From Cannabis sativa (Eukaryota > Streptophyta > Magnoliopsida > Rosales > Cannabaceae), in the NCBI RefSeq assembly GCF_029168945.1, contig NC_083601.1:33469660-33533659 (forward strand): 64,000 nt of DNA, read 5' to 3'. This document shows, in pieces, positions 12,441-24,318 of the stretch (the first letter of the stretch is position 1; every line of letters starts with the position of its first letter). The translations under genes were made by a program, and so were the position numbers. The notes beneath the pieces are model-generated. The model had not been told where the DNA came from. It was given only the letters and a program-made list of their open reading frames with translations, and searched no databases.

Positions 12441-13320
12441 TGTAACAACGTCCCCACTTTAAGTCTTTATTGGACCTTCTCTCACGAATTTATGATTTTT
12501 ATACATGAGTACATCACTCTTGACTGCTTCATGGACTGATGACTGGCCCTACAGACCAACACGAGTGTTTTCAGCGTGCTTTATCCTCATTCGCATGTTT
12601 TTTAGGAAAATTTCCTAGGAGATCATCCATCCTGAAATTACGCTAGGTCAAGCAAGCTTTAACTATGGAGTTCTTTCGTGATGAGCTACCAAAAAATAAG
12701 ATGCGCCTTGTTGATTTAGGACGTACCAACCAATCCATTTATGTCCTTTTCAACTGTGTAGTCCTATACCTATACAGTCGCAAAATCATCACTTAACCTT
12801 CCCTAGCTGATGTGGAATTGCATAGATTACCCAATATTTCCCCTTACGGATCAAGGGACTAGTGACTGTCACAATCACCCCCCTTACGGAGTCCGATGTC
12901 CTCGTTGACCACACTTTCGGCTAGGTGAAGGCTTTCATACAATTTTTAATGTCTCTACTTCAAGCTTCTATTGGGCCTTCTCCCACAGATTTATGGTTCT
13001 TATGCACGAGTATGTCACTCTTCGCTGCTTCATGGACTGACGACTGGCCCTACAGACCAACACGAGTATTTACAACATACTTTATTCTCACTCGCACACT
13101 TCTTGTCCAAACTTCTCAAAAGATCACCTATCCTTAACTAACCCTAGGTCAAGCACACTTAACTGTGGAGTTCGTGATGGGCTACCAAAAAAACAAGATG
13201 CACCTTGTTGATATAGGTAATACTAATGAATCTATTTAAGTCATCTTCAAATGTGTAGTCTCATACCTACAAAGTCTCAGAATCATCACATTTGACCTTT
13301 CCCAATCAATGAAAAATTAG
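12441..13320 (-). mobile_element. Degenerate Cassandra TRIM with 5S rRNA-like LTRs
   Basis: Two diverged direct copies of about 370 bp (from 12441 and from 12941) flank a short middle part. On the minus strand each copy contains sequence closely resembling plant 5S rRNA: an AACTCC..GTTAA.C.TGCTTG block followed by GGATGG.TGA.CTCCT.GGAA, about 12600-12690 and 13090-13180. Terminal-repeat retrotransposons whose LTRs carry a 5S domain are known as Cassandra. A purine tract (AAGGGGGG on the minus strand, about 12875) next to the lower copy fits minus orientation. Exact ends and a primer site are not clear, so this is an old copy. Confidence 0.75.
12600..12690 (-). ncRNA. 5S rRNA-derived domain in Cassandra LTR (lower copy)
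   Basis: It resembles the middle and 3' half of plant 5S rRNA on the minus strand, including the internal promoter region, with many substitutions. It is a retroelement-borne derivative, not a functional rRNA gene. A second diverged copy lies at about 13090-13180. Confidence 0.6.
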
Positions 13321-13887
13321 TTTATAATTTCTTTATATACCGAATTAAAATATGAAATATACTCAATAGGGGCAAAAATAATACCCATATCTAATTTCTT
13401 TCATACATCAGAATATATTGTTACGTATACGTTTCGAACGACATACGTAATCTACTCTTAATCAAAATAAAAGCAAAGCCAACTCGTTAGAGCTTGAGCT
13501 TATTTTTCACATTTCACTTTCACATCCAATTTCTCTTTCTCTCTAAATTCAAGTTGGTATCAGAGTTATGGCTTTGATCTTCAACATCATGCCACATACC
13601 TCCACCAGCTTTGAAGGATCCACAAATTCCACCACCACCAGCTCAGATGAACCAAGACGTGAAACCACCACTAGCTCTAGCACACATTGTCATCCTTGCA
13701 GTCTTGACTTTGTATTCATTCAACAACAATTTGCTTCTAATCATTATTCAATTAATTAGATTGCACAAACTACCCGCATTGTCAATCGATTGTTCTCCAT
13801 ACAACACGTGCACATAATCTCGAAGGTATCTTACTCAACACTACACCTCGTACTCGTTTTCCTAAAAATCGACACAAAAATTTAAAG

Positions 13888-14399
13888 GTTATTATAATTA
13901 GTCCCACATTGCTAATGTGTGGATAAAATATATATAAGTGAATGAGTTGCTCCTCTCATTATTAATTGGTTTTGAGATGGAACCTCGTGCAGCTTATTTA
14001 AATTCTAATATGGTATCAGAGCCAAACAAAAAGCTTTTGTTGTCTCCCCTTTAATCTCAATTTGAGACCTTTCAACCAATGTGTGTCAATTTCTAATGTT
14101 GAGTCTTTGACATGTTTCTAAATCTACAAATTTCCTGACGTGTGCACCCACAAATTTTTTGAATTTGCCTTGTGGGATTCTTTCAATTGTCATCTTAAAC
14201 CTTGTGGTCTCATAAATGTCGTTCGTTATACCCATACTTTTTAGGTCCAAACGTGAGAAGAGTATATTAGAGTTAGTCTCATATTGCTAATGTGTAGAAA
14301 TAAAATATCATACATAAAATGAATAAACTACTCTCTCATTGGCAATTAATTTTGAGTTGAAACCACTAATATATTACCATATAATCCTAAATTCTAACA
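13888..14399 (+). mobile_element. TRIM element with ~125-135-bp LTRs
   Basis: Two related terminal repeats lie at about 13888-14010 and 14264-14399. Both contain TTAGTC(C/T)CA(C/T)ATTGCTAATGTGT and a TTGAG(A/T)TGGAA block. A primer binding site TGGTATCAGAGC sits at 14011-14022, directly after the first repeat. The ~240-bp middle has no open frame. This LTR, primer-site, spacer, LTR layout fits a terminal-repeat retrotransposon in miniature. Related partial copies are at 24228-24318 and 30002-30121. End positions are approximate. Confidence 0.7.
14011..14022 (+). other. Primer binding site of the TRIM
   Basis: TGGTATCAGAGC matches the initiator tRNA-Met primer site and directly follows the 5' terminal repeat. 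Confidence 0.8.
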
Positions 14400-14622
14400 A
14401 AAGTAATCAATTGTGTCAATTTTCAAGGTTGACCAATGTATAATAGGATCTTTTTGTAGTAGTAATGTGTGATGCTTTCCTATTGAGTTGGCTCATAAAT
14501 TTGATCTCTAAATCGATGATGGGCGTTATTCCGTTGAACGGTTGCTTCTCAAATTGAGAATATGTTTTATGGATTGTTTGTTACTCGAGGCTCCAGTCTA
14601 GTCTATTGATGAGTATATACAT

Positions 14623-17460
14623 TGTAATATCCAGTTTAAAATAGTATTTAATTTTTCGTTTGGATATTAATTGTGCGAGGATAATTAATTCATTTATTTG
14701 TGTTGTTAGTGAGTTGATATTATTGCTTAGAGTAGTTGTACCATTTTTTTAAAGAAAGTTAAAGTTGTATTGACTACGAAAGTAAAATATTATGATATTT
14801 TCATAAGTAGGTAATCGTTTAATTAAAGCCCGATATGAAAGTCCATTAGTTTTTTATAATATATTTATTAGATTTAATTAATTGTATAAGTGGTATTAAA
14901 TAATATTATTATTTGTTTAATGTTAGAAAAATCGTAAGTTTAGAGAAATTCGCAGGTTTAGAAACTGTTTTACGAAAATGACCATATCTGGAGTTTTATA
15001 ACTCCGATTGAGGTGATTCCAGTGGCGTTGGAAAGATAATTCAAAGATCTATAAATTTTGTAGAAATAACCATATCATAATTCGTAATTTTTTTAGGTGA
15101 AAACTAAGCCCTAAAGTTACGAGATTTAGAGGTTACAATTTAAATTTAAAAGTAAGATATTTGTTTATTTAATAATTTATTATATTGTTATTGCTATTAT
15201 GTTAATATTATTATTATTCATAAAACTAAACCTAATAAGAGTCAAAATAGTATAGATTTCATTAACCCTAAAATTATATCGTTCTATTCTTCCCATCTAT
15301 CTGAGCAAGACTAACCCTAAAATTTTCAAATTCTTTCCATTACATCCTTAGCCAAATCTATACCACTCTTCACTCTCATCTTTGATCACCATCATCTTAT
15401 GTCTATCGATCCAAGCAGCTCGATGTATTTGAGGTAAGAAACTCTACATTTACTTATTTATTGATCACAATGGGAGAATATTCGTAGGTCTCCTTTTCTT
15501 ATTTTTCAGAATGAAACATGTTTCAGTAAAACTGTCATATCTCTTTAAATACTCATCCGATTCTCGCAATCTTGGTGCCTATAGAAAGCTTATTCAATTT
15601 CCCATAATTCCTATGAAGAAAGGTTTTACTGAATCGAAATTTATCTATGTCAAAAATTAGTATTTCTACGCTGTTTGTTGTAAATCGTTTTTTTATATTT
15701 TCTATATAAGTTGTCTCAGTAAAATTCAAATATCTCTCTGAATAATGATCTGATTCTAGCTATCTTGGTACCGTTGAAAAGATAATTCAATTTTCTAAAT
15801 GTTTTATGAAGAAACCATTCACTAATTATTGAATATTCTAAGTCAAAATTATTGTTTTATTGCTGTAGTTCGAAATCCATTTGTTTCAGGATTTCTAGAA
15901 AACTGTTTCGGTATAATATCTATATCTCTTACGTTATAACTCCGATTTTAAAGATTTTAGTGTCATTAGAAAGGGAATTCGATCTTCTAAAACTTTTATG
16001 AAGAGAGTATTCTCTGATTTGGAATATTTCAGTATCAAAACTTTGGATTCCCGATGTCTACTGTGATTCGTTACTCCATATTCCTTCTCAGAAATAGTTT
16101 TAGTAAAACTATCATAACTCTCTCAGTTTTAATCCATTTTTAGTGATCTTTATATCATTGGAAAGATAATTTAATTTTCTATAATTTTTATGAAGGAAAC
16201 TTCCACTGAATTCGTGTAGTTATTGGTCAAAAATAGTATTCTTTCTGCTGTACTGTAAGAGTGCGAATTTTAATGTTAGAGCATTGACCCATATGTTATT
16301 ATAGGTAGTAGTGACGAGATAACAAGTTTAAGCATCGGGATTTGAGGTAAGGAAATTAGATAGTTTGTATGTGTTTATCTGGATAAATTTAAATTCTTTA
16401 TGTATTGAAATATGATTTATGATTTGTTATTATGAATATGTGTATGGTACTGAGAATGTGTGGTATGGACACAATATGAGTTTGTGAATTGATACATAGA
16501 TTATGGTTGTATGAACAGTATATATTGTATGTTGTATTTGTATGTTGCATGTTGTATGTTGTATGCTAACGTCTCAGGTAAAGTGGGGGACCATGGTGGG
16601 GTATGATACGGGATAAGGCCGTTGAATGTAGAGATACCCTACCCTACATTTTACTGAGTCGTGTATGAGATTGTTATGGTGGGTATGATACAGTGATGTT
16701 ACTGTTGAATATAGAGATACCCTATCCTATAACAATGGTAGGGCTGCATAGGCCCAGGTTATTATATGGGCAGATTAGGCCCAGGATACTTTAGGGCCAG
16801 GCTAGGCCGGGTTATGTAAGAAATGGCTATGATATGTCAATGTTATGGTAATTACATTATTATTTATAGTATTGATATGATTATGTTATGAATATGATAC
16901 TGGAGTTATGATCTCTGTATATATGTATGGTGTGAACAATTAGTATGGACCTATATGATAAAGGTTTTCATGTGTACAGTTATTTGGCTATAGTTATAAA
17001 ATAAGATGTATGATATTGCTAAAACTTAATAAATAAATTAATGATATGTGTGATATTATATGGTATTGTATGATAAGCATTTCCTTACTGGGCTTTTAGC
17101 TCACCCCCTTACTTTCCCCCTACAGGCAATAGACAGGGAACATTGAATGTAAGTTTGATGAGTTGGGTCAGTTCTGGTATGTATACTGCGAGGGGCTATG
17201 GACGAGCAAACGGTCTAGAACGCCGGTGGATCCTTGGTTTTGTTTTTTTTTATAGTAAAGTAATCTCAGCTCAGTGGGGTGTTACAAATTTATTTTTTTT
17301 GCACTCAACTACTTATTTTGTTTTTAATATGAATGATCATTCACCTTTTTGCATATTTATTGTAAAACCCACTGTGTATTTCCAAACAGCTTTGAATCTT
17401 TTTAATTAATGCATCAAAATTAGTATTTTGTAAAATAAGGAAAAATATTGGGGCGTTACA
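14623..17460. mobile_element. Solo LTR, 2838 bp, with TACAT target duplication
   Basis: The element begins TGTAATATCC and ends GGCGTTACA, so the ends form the short TG...CA inverted repeat of an LTR. It is bounded on both sides by TACAT (14618-14622 and 17461-17465), a 5-bp target duplication. There is no primer site, coding region or second LTR inside, which fits recombination between two LTRs leaving one. The long LTR and the TGTAAYA start are common in Ty3/gypsy elements, but the superfamily is inferred. The middle contains about five diverged repeat units (see the repeat entry). A short open frame at 17143-17409 is not supported as a gene. Confidence 0.85.
14985..16220 (+). repeat. Diverged repeat units inside the solo LTR
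   Basis: Five imperfect units begin near 14985, 15524, 15716, 15905 and 16100; the last four are spaced about 190 bp apart. Each has a core of the form (A)TAACTC..(T)CCGATT..., GGAAAGATAATTCAA-type block, and TTTTATGAAG. The spacing and ordered blocks suggest old tandem amplification within the LTR. Confidence 0.6.
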
Positions 17461-17828
17461 TACATCTTAAAAATGAAGAGTCTTGGTGATGCTCTGGCAG
17501 CAATTGGATAATGCTTCTCTAATTAAGAATCGTGTCTCTACGTTTTTGGCGGACTTGAAATGAATTACAAGTATTCTATTGTTTTCTTAACTTGTGGTAA
17601 TGCTCTCACATTATAGGAAGTTCAATCCATATGTTCAAAATAAAAAATAAAACTTTAAACAAATTTCTACATTGAATCTTGATACTACTCAACAAAATTT
17701 CTCTCAACTCTACATTAAGTGGTTCATTTTTTTATAAGTTAGTGGATTATTAAATAGAGGAAATTATAGAGGAACAACTCAAATTGTGGATACTCCAACC
17801 ATGGAAGAGGCAACTTCACTAGAAGAGG

Positions 17829-19143
17829 TTAGGAGTCTAAATAGATCGGGTCGGATCTGATCCGAGTATGATCTAACCAGATCTAGATTATGTAAGGATT
17901 CGCCCCTCCTCACCCCACTAGATCAGATACTCAGATCAGATCGAATCTGACCCGTCTTACTCAGATCGGATCTGATCCGACCTAACTCTTTTTTAAAGAA
18001 TTTTAACTTTATATCTAAACTTATAATTTTATAATATTTAATACAATATTATGTTTGGTATTGACTTGTATTAATAGATTGTGTAAAGTTATAATACATT
18101 TTTAATAAAATTGACCCCAACACCAACTACGGGTCGGGTCCGAGTTTGAGTTCGGGTTTGGGTCTGGAATCTAGGTCCCAAGTTCGAGTCCCAGTTCTAG
18201 GTCTAGGTTCGCCAGGTCCGATCTTGGGCTCGGGTCAAGGTCAGGGTCCAGGTCCGAGACTGGGTTCGAGTCCTAGGTTTGGGTTCAGGTCAGGGTCCAG
18301 GCTTGAGTCTGGCTTTGGGTCCTAGGTTTGGGTTCGGGTTTGGGTCTCAGGTTTTGATTCGAATTCGAGTTCTAATTCGGGTCCCGATCCCAGTTTCGAG
18401 TCCCAAGTGTCGGTCTAGGTTCGGGTCCTGAGTCTAGGTTTGGTCTTGGGTTCGAGTCTAGTCCTAGGTTCGGTCCTAGTTTCGGGTCCAATCTCGAGTT
18501 CGGGTCCTAGTCTCAGAATTTGAGTCTGAGTTTGGGTACGGTCCTGGGTCCAGGTCCTAGGTTAGGGGCCCCAAACTGGATCTCGAGTTCGGGTCCAGGT
18601 TTGGGTATTTGGGTCTTCAAACTCGGGTCTGGTCTTGGGTTTGGGTAAGGGTCTAGGTCTGTGTCCCGTTTCCAGGCCCGAGTCTCGAGCCTGGGTCGCG
18701 AGTTTGGGTCCGAGTTCGGGTTTGGTCCCAAAACCCGGGTTCGGGTCAGGGTCTAGGTTTGGGTCCTGGGTCTAAGCTCGGTTCCTGGGCTTGGGTTCTG
18801 GGTTTGGGTCCGAGTCCGGTCTCGAAGCCAGTTCCGGGTATTCGGGTTCGAGTTCGGGTTCGGGTCCAATCGCGGGTCTGGGTTTGAATCCTTGGTGGGT
18901 CCGGTTCAGGTCTTAGGTCCTAAGGGGTCCGGGTCTGGCTTCAGGATTCGATTCTTGAATTAAGTTTTTTATTAATATATTGAAACAAAATCGGATCAGA
19001 TTTGATTCGGAAAAAAAAAATTAGGCGGGGCAAAGTAGATCTAATCTGAGATCCAATAAGTATCTGAATGTTTCAGATTAAAAATTATTCGTAGGATCAG
19101 AACTCTAACCCATTCCAACTAAATGAATATTTTAGACATGCTT
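17829..19143. mobile_element. hAT-like non-autonomous element with minisatellite core
   Basis: An 8-bp direct repeat AGAAGAGG flanks the segment (17821-17828 and 19144-19151), as expected of an hAT-type insertion. Short degenerate inverted ends share a GTCTAAA(A)TA core. Palindromic GGATC(T/A)GATCCG sequence lies just inside both ends (about 17846-17980 and 18985-19060). No transposase frame is present. The gag relic resumes on the other side, which supports these borders. The superfamily call rests mainly on the 8-bp duplication. Confidence 0.55.
18121..18960. repeat. GGTCC/GGGTTC minisatellite, ~840 bp
   Basis: The stretch is made almost entirely of 6-12-bp variants such as GGGTTC, GGGTCC, GAGTTC and CTAGGTTTG, with GC content far above the surroundings. 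An open frame on the minus strand (18513-18731) rich in Pro/Asp/Arg is only the translation of the repeat. Its short units resemble the GGACCC-type insert in the element at 38296-38782. Confidence 0.8.
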
Positions 19144-19439
19144 AGAAGAGGGCTGAGGCAACCGACCTATTTGCACGATATATGTGTGGTAAACAGGGTC
19201 ATCTTGTGTGCCATCAAATATTACGAGATATGATCAAGCTGATCAAGGCAATCACAATTAACTAACAACTTAACCACTTGCCTAATAATGAAGAAAAAAA
19301 ACACACACACAAACTTAACTAACCAAGAGACAAATGACTCTAAAAAATTTTAACACAAATTTGGTTATCAAATATTGGAATCCTAAGCTCCTAGCTAGCA
19401 GCTTGCATCTCTAGTTTATTGTGAGATAAATATATGGGG

Positions 19440-20550
19440 CAAACAATGTAAAAGAGAGTAATTTGCGGTAAAAATACTTAAGTTTTACTCTAAGTAGCAG
19501 ATAAATACCTAAGTCATATTTTTTGCGGTAAAAATACCTTCTGTTAGAGTTCTGGAACTTCCGTAGGTACCTGGCCGTTAAGTGCCAGGTAAGTGCCCAC
19601 TTGTCATCTTTTCATTGGTCTAAATCATTTATTTTAATTTTTTAATAAAAAATTATTTAAAAATATTGAAAAGCCATTTAAATATATAAAAAAATTAAAG
19701 AAAACTAAATATGTTTTTTAAAAGAAATATAATCGTTAAAATACAAAAATCATTAAAGTAATATAGTGAAATTAATTAAAACTTTTTTAATAAAACAAAA
19801 ATATAGCTCCATCTTCACCAAACCGAAAACCCAGAATCTGCCCAAACTCCATTGTCGGACCTCTATGAACATCGCAGACGAAGCTCACCACATTTTTCGA
19901 CCTCCACGAACCGTTCTTCTCATTGTCTCTCCGCGAACCTAGATCTCGATCTCATCTCTATCAATCTTGAATAACAAAAGGGTAGGGGAAAAATACATCT
20001 CATTTTAATCATCCTAGAGTGCGGCAGTGAGGACTTCTAAGGTTGGGCTCACGAGGGCTCGATGATGGTCTGTGCTAGCGAAAGACGGGAGAGAGGAGGT
20101 GGCCGGAATCTGGGTGCTTCAGATTTGGTTATGCATTTTTGAAAAATATTTTGAATGAGTTTTCTTATTGTTTCCAAAGAAAAATATTGTCAAGGTTTAT
20201 AATTTGTTTTTTTGATTTGTCTTGTTTGAAATGTTCTCTGATTGTGGTTCATTCATTTAAAAAAGAAATCATACCAGAAAGTTATTTTATAGTTTGTTTA
20301 ATGTTGTTTTAACTGCTGCAGGACTTGATTTCTAGTGATGATGAACTTCAAAGTTGATTAGAATAGACTTATTGTTCATTTCTATTCCTTTGGTATAATG
20401 AAGTCATGAGTTGCAAACATTGAAAGTATACAAGAAAATGTTTCAAAGTCTTTTAAGAAAGTTGAAGCTACTGTACATGAATTAATAATTGAGCTATTTG
20501 GTTTTGGTTGTATGTGCTCAAGAGCAATATTTTTTAAGAAACTTTGTTTT
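19440..20550. other. Possible MULE-type terminal fragment, no gene
   Basis: From about 19455 the sequence has a repeated TTTGCGGTAAAAATAC motif (19463, 19529), similar to terminal sequence of plant MULE-type elements I have seen; the matching other end was not found. Between 19800 and 20130 the sequence is richer in GC and reads like a gene 5' leader or exon scrap (CCACGAACC, GTGGCCGGAATC), but no convincing frame or splice pattern can be defined. Confidence 0.3.
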
Positions 20551-21564
20551 TATAATTTTTTAAATATTTTTCTATTTAATTTCACATGTATCTTGCATAG
20601 GATATTGAAAATTATAATTTTTTTTATTTGTTTATATTTTTTAGTACAATGAGAAACAACTATTATTATATTTTTAATTTCTACATCAAGTATTGGTATA
20701 ATATTTTTTTTTAAAAAAATAATAATAGTTGTTAGTAGCTTTTTAAAATTGTTAGCAACCATTTAACAACGATATAAAAACATAAAAACAACTGTATATA
20801 TAATTTAAAGAATCTACAAATTTTAATAACTGAAACTCAACGTACAAACAACGTGAAAGAAACATGCTCAAAAAGCAACAAAATCAAACAACGTATTTAC
20901 AACTTTAAAATAACGGTAAAATAACGAACAATGTTATTACTAAATATAAGTAATTTTTCTTCATATTTACATTCTCTTCCTATCAATCCCCCCACTTTAT
21001 TGAAAATCAATATAATGTGTGATCTCTTATTATTTTACATGTCTTAATGTAAGAGATAAGATACATTTTTGTTTTGACATGTAAAATTCTATTTTTTTAC
21101 TTGTTGAACAACTAGTGTAGTGTATAGTAATTCCTAACAAATTTTAAAATAACACAAAAATAACTTGATTTTATGTAATATTTTCATGTTGCAAAAACAA
21201 CAAAAAAAAACTTCACAATAATATGAAAACAACTTAATTATTCTTTTGTAGATATTGTGTAGTTTTTGTTGCTTTCGACCAAAACAATATCGATTGATGA
21301 ACAAATAATTATAGCAAACACACAAAACAACTACTAATGTTGTTACGCCCAAGCATTGGGCAGCTTGGGCCATTGCACAAGGCCTCCATTTTCTAAGGCC
21401 CAATTTTTTTTTTTTTTTAAAAAAAAAATAGGCCTATTTTATTTTCTTTTTTTTTTTCTTACTATTTATACATAAATAAAAAAAATTAATTGAAAATTTA
21501 TGAAGCAATTTTTTTTAAAAAAAAAAAGCTACTAATAGAATTGTAGTTTTAATGTACATGGTTT

Positions 21565-21607
<43 letters not shown>

Positions 21608-22063
21608 TAAAAGGCCTAATTTTAAAATTTCGCACAAGGCCCCAAAAATGCTTGGGCCGGCCCTGTGCATCAGTATGCATAAATTTTCTACATATTTGCA
21701 ATATCTTCTTGTCACATTCAGTTATATTTGTGTTATTATTGTATTGCCTGTACATTTAACTTTTAATTTTGGGAAGATGAAAAAACAACGTAAATAAAAC
21801 TTAAAAACAACGTAAACGCAACATATTTTTATATTGAAATTTTAACACACACTCACTGTTCTTTTTATATTTCCCAGAAATTAAATGCAGTAGCAGTTTT
21901 CTTCCAGATTTTCGAAAATCATAAGAAATAGTAAAAATATATGTAAATCAACCAAACAACAACAAATAATTATCATAATAATTAAGAAAACACACTAAAC
22001 AACATCGATTTTTTTATTCAAAAAAAATCAGATTTGTTTTTTTTTTTTTAAAGAAAACTCAAA
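20551..22063. other. AT-rich spacer with ACAACG-type repeats
   Basis: Many scattered AACAACG / AAAACAAC motifs occur (20760-20940, 21190-21330, 21780-21830). No gene is supported. The long T run at 21566-21606 gives spurious poly-Lys and poly-Phe open frames. Confidence 0.4.
21338..21667. mobile_element. MITE, GGGCCGGCCC-type ends (hAT-like)
   Basis: The right end reads GCTTGGGCCGGCCCTG. The left end has the related GCTTGGGCCATTGCACAAGGCC. Both arms contain CACAAGGCC followed by a TAAGGCCC- or AAAGGCC-type block in inverted order. The middle is poly-A/T. Ends starting CAGGGCCGGCCC are a familiar plant hAT MITE type. The left terminus is degenerate and no target duplication was confirmed. Confidence 0.45.
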
Positions 22064-22555
22064 ATGTGTGGGTATATGAAAATCCAAGGAGATCTCCCTC
22101 AATCGTTGATATTCAATGATTTCATTAGATCTCCTCCTCGATTGTTGATCCTTTCTCGTCGGCTTCATGGAGATCTCCCTACGGTGATGCGACTACCATG
22201 TCAGAATATCGAAGAAAAGCTTATCGCCGGCGTTAATGGAGATCAACCCAAAATTCCTAGTGGGCATTCATGGAGGAGATCACAAAAAACTTTTACATCT
22301 TTGGTGGCTGTTAATTTCAGATCTCCATCACTTGATTGTTTGGGTGGAGTGTTGCCTCCTATGAAGAACAACTCACTTTATTTTGCTCTTTTAAGAAGGA
22401 GAAGTTTTTTGGGGAAGAAGACTCCCGTATTTTTGAAAAAAAAAACTTTAGTTTTTCTAATTTGGTTTATTTTTTCTTATAGTAATAAAAATGTAAAATT
22501 TGACTCTAATAAGGTTATATATGAAAAAATCCCTATATTATATTATTCAAACTGA
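22064..22555 (+). other. Unassigned open frame of 163 codons
   Basis: The frame has no family I recognise. Its first two thirds contain four variants of an AGATCTCC(C/T)-based motif (22090, 22128, 22170, 22319), so much of the protein is translated repeat. The C-terminal third is hydrophobic and encoded by AT-rich spacer sequence. No TATA box, intron or codon signature supports expression. It may be a captured gene leader within a transposon, or chance. Confidence 0.2.
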
Positions 22556-24035
22556 GCATTACCACTATGTAAACACAATCTTTATTTTACATCTCTAGCT
22601 AGCAAGTTTAGAATATTTTTTTCCTTTTTCTTTTTTGTCTCCTAGTCCTTACAAAAATAAAATATGTGTTTAATTAATCGATCTACTCTCTTAATTTATC
22701 AGTTTATCTCTTATTTTTCTTATTTATAATATTTTAATAATTAGAAAAATTAAAAATAACTTGACATATATTGTATTATTGAAAGTGATTAGAGCTAATT
22801 ATATACACTTCAAAACGCATAGTTCTATAGATATCTAATAATGTGTAGAATCATGTTTATTATGTTGAACCAAAAACAACATCTATTTGGATTTTATTTT
22901 TAAAAAAATAGAATTGTCATGTATACTGTATTTTTTATTTTTTTCTTTCTATTTTTACGTTTTTTTAGATTTTTTTATTTTTATAAAAATTATTTTCATT
23001 TTGAGGTTAATTATGTTGTTTCTATTTTAAGATTATGTTATTTTTATTTTATAAAAGTTATTTTCATTTTAATATTATGTTTTTTTCATTTTGAAATATA
23101 TTATTTTTCATTTTTATAAATAAATAAATCACATAAAATTATAAATGAAAAATACATTCTGATTTAATTATATATAATATTATGTCATAAGAGATTTGAA
23201 GTGTGAAACGTTAGAATGGATTGAAGTGCCTTTTTGAAGTTGTTGATAATATGATGATAACTCTCAAAACAAAAGAAATGGCTTTATGGAATTTGAAAGA
23301 CAAGCTTGAACAAATTATTTGTTGAAAATTTGACATATTTTGTTCAAAAAGTAGTACGTACTCATTTATTTATACAATATTAATTAATAAACGACCTACC
23401 AATTCAGTGGAAACATATGTACGTACCAAACAGGTTCAAATGAGGTGCGCTGCAAACTTTCTCCATACATTTAAATATATATTTAATACTTATAAATGTT
23501 ACCCTACAATATTGTGCTAATCGCACACGTTAAAAATAAGTTTTATAATGCTATATTCTCATATAAATAGAGAATTTGTGTTAGTTGGGCTAAAGTACTA
23601 TGTATTCTTTATAATGCTTTCAAGAAAAAAAAATGTATGCTTTATAATAATAATATACTTGTATGTAAGTGTGGTTATTATGTATTGCTACTTAAATCCT
23701 ATTTTCCACATCGTAATATATTTAGAATTTCTCAAAAATAGAGAAGATATTTTTTATAATTATAATGTACATTATTACATATTATATATATAAATAATTT
23801 ATAATTTTTCTATGCATACCAAAAATAATCACAAATTTACTGTATGTATAAATAAATGAAAAATCATTTTATATCAATTTCATTTTTAATATTTAATTTT
23901 ATAGAATTTATGATATTTAAAATTAATAAGTATTGTGTTTCGTAGTTTACCTTCCTATATATACAATTGAGTTATTCAGAATTTAACTTGCATAGATTTT
24001 TTTTTTCTCTTTATTTTATTTTATTTAGCTAGATA
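22556..24035. other. AT-rich spacer
   Basis: Very AT-rich with ATTTT-type low-complexity runs (22919-23130). Nothing with gene-like composition was found. Confidence 0.5.
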
Positions 24036-24039
24036 CAAG

Positions 24040-24232
24040 TTGTTGCTAATTTAGTTTTAGTTAGAACACGTATTGTGACTAATGACATTTGGTCACAACA
24101 AATTGTGATTTTTGTGACTAATACTTTTAGCCATAAACTTTTTAGTCACAATGTAGAAATGATAATTAAGATTAGTCATAACTTTTTTATTTTTAGTCAT
24201 AAATTTTATTGTGATTAAATGTAAAAGTATTG
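24040..24232 (-). repeat. TTGTGACTAAAA-motif repeat, copy 1
   Basis: The stretch is built from variants of TTTTAGTCACAA and TTGTGACTAA. It aligns by eye, in inverted orientation, with 62633-62957. Dense short direct and inverted motifs of this kind are typical of subterminal regions of CACTA (En/Spm) elements, but no CACTA terminus is seen here. Confidence 0.5.
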
Positions 24233-24318
24233 AGCCATATATAAGAACATGGGCTACTCCACTCATCACCAACTGGTTTTGAGATGGAACCTCATGATTC
24301 TCATCATGGTATCAGAGT
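24228..24318 (+). repeat. LTR-end relic with primer site (TRIM family)
   Basis: The CAACTGGTTTTGAGATGGAA block followed by TGGTATCAGAGT (24307-24318) matches the 5' LTR end and primer site of the TRIM at 13888-14022. Nothing further of an element follows. Confidence 0.6.

Larger units (their letters stand above)
13553..19265 (+). mobile_element. Ancient copia gag relic broken by three later insertions
   Basis: A primer site (TGGTATCAGAGT, 13555-13566) is followed at 13568 by an ATG and by decayed gag sequence that resumes after each insertion. Piece 1 (13568-13887) has a KLD.TNY motif and a RAH.LEG motif, typical of Ale/Retrofit-type gag. Piece 2 (14400-14622) leads into YILKMKS. Piece 3 (17461-17828) continues with LGDALAAIG and a later GNYRGTT stretch. 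Piece 4 (19152-19265) has a zinc-knuckle remnant CGKQGHLVCH. Stops and frameshifts are frequent. The interrupting elements are a TRIM, a solo LTR and an hAT-like element. Lineage assignment is inference. Confidence 0.7.

Noticed and set aside
17143..17409. 88-codon frame near the solo LTR end
   Set aside because: It lies entirely within the LTR, and no domain or splice evidence supports it.
18513..18731. Open frame rich in Pro, Asp and Arg
   Set aside because: It is the translation of the GGTCC/GGGTTC minisatellite and has no independent support.
21515..21797. Overlapping open frames with poly-Lys or poly-Phe
   Set aside because: They come from the ~41-base T run at 21566-21606 inside a MITE.
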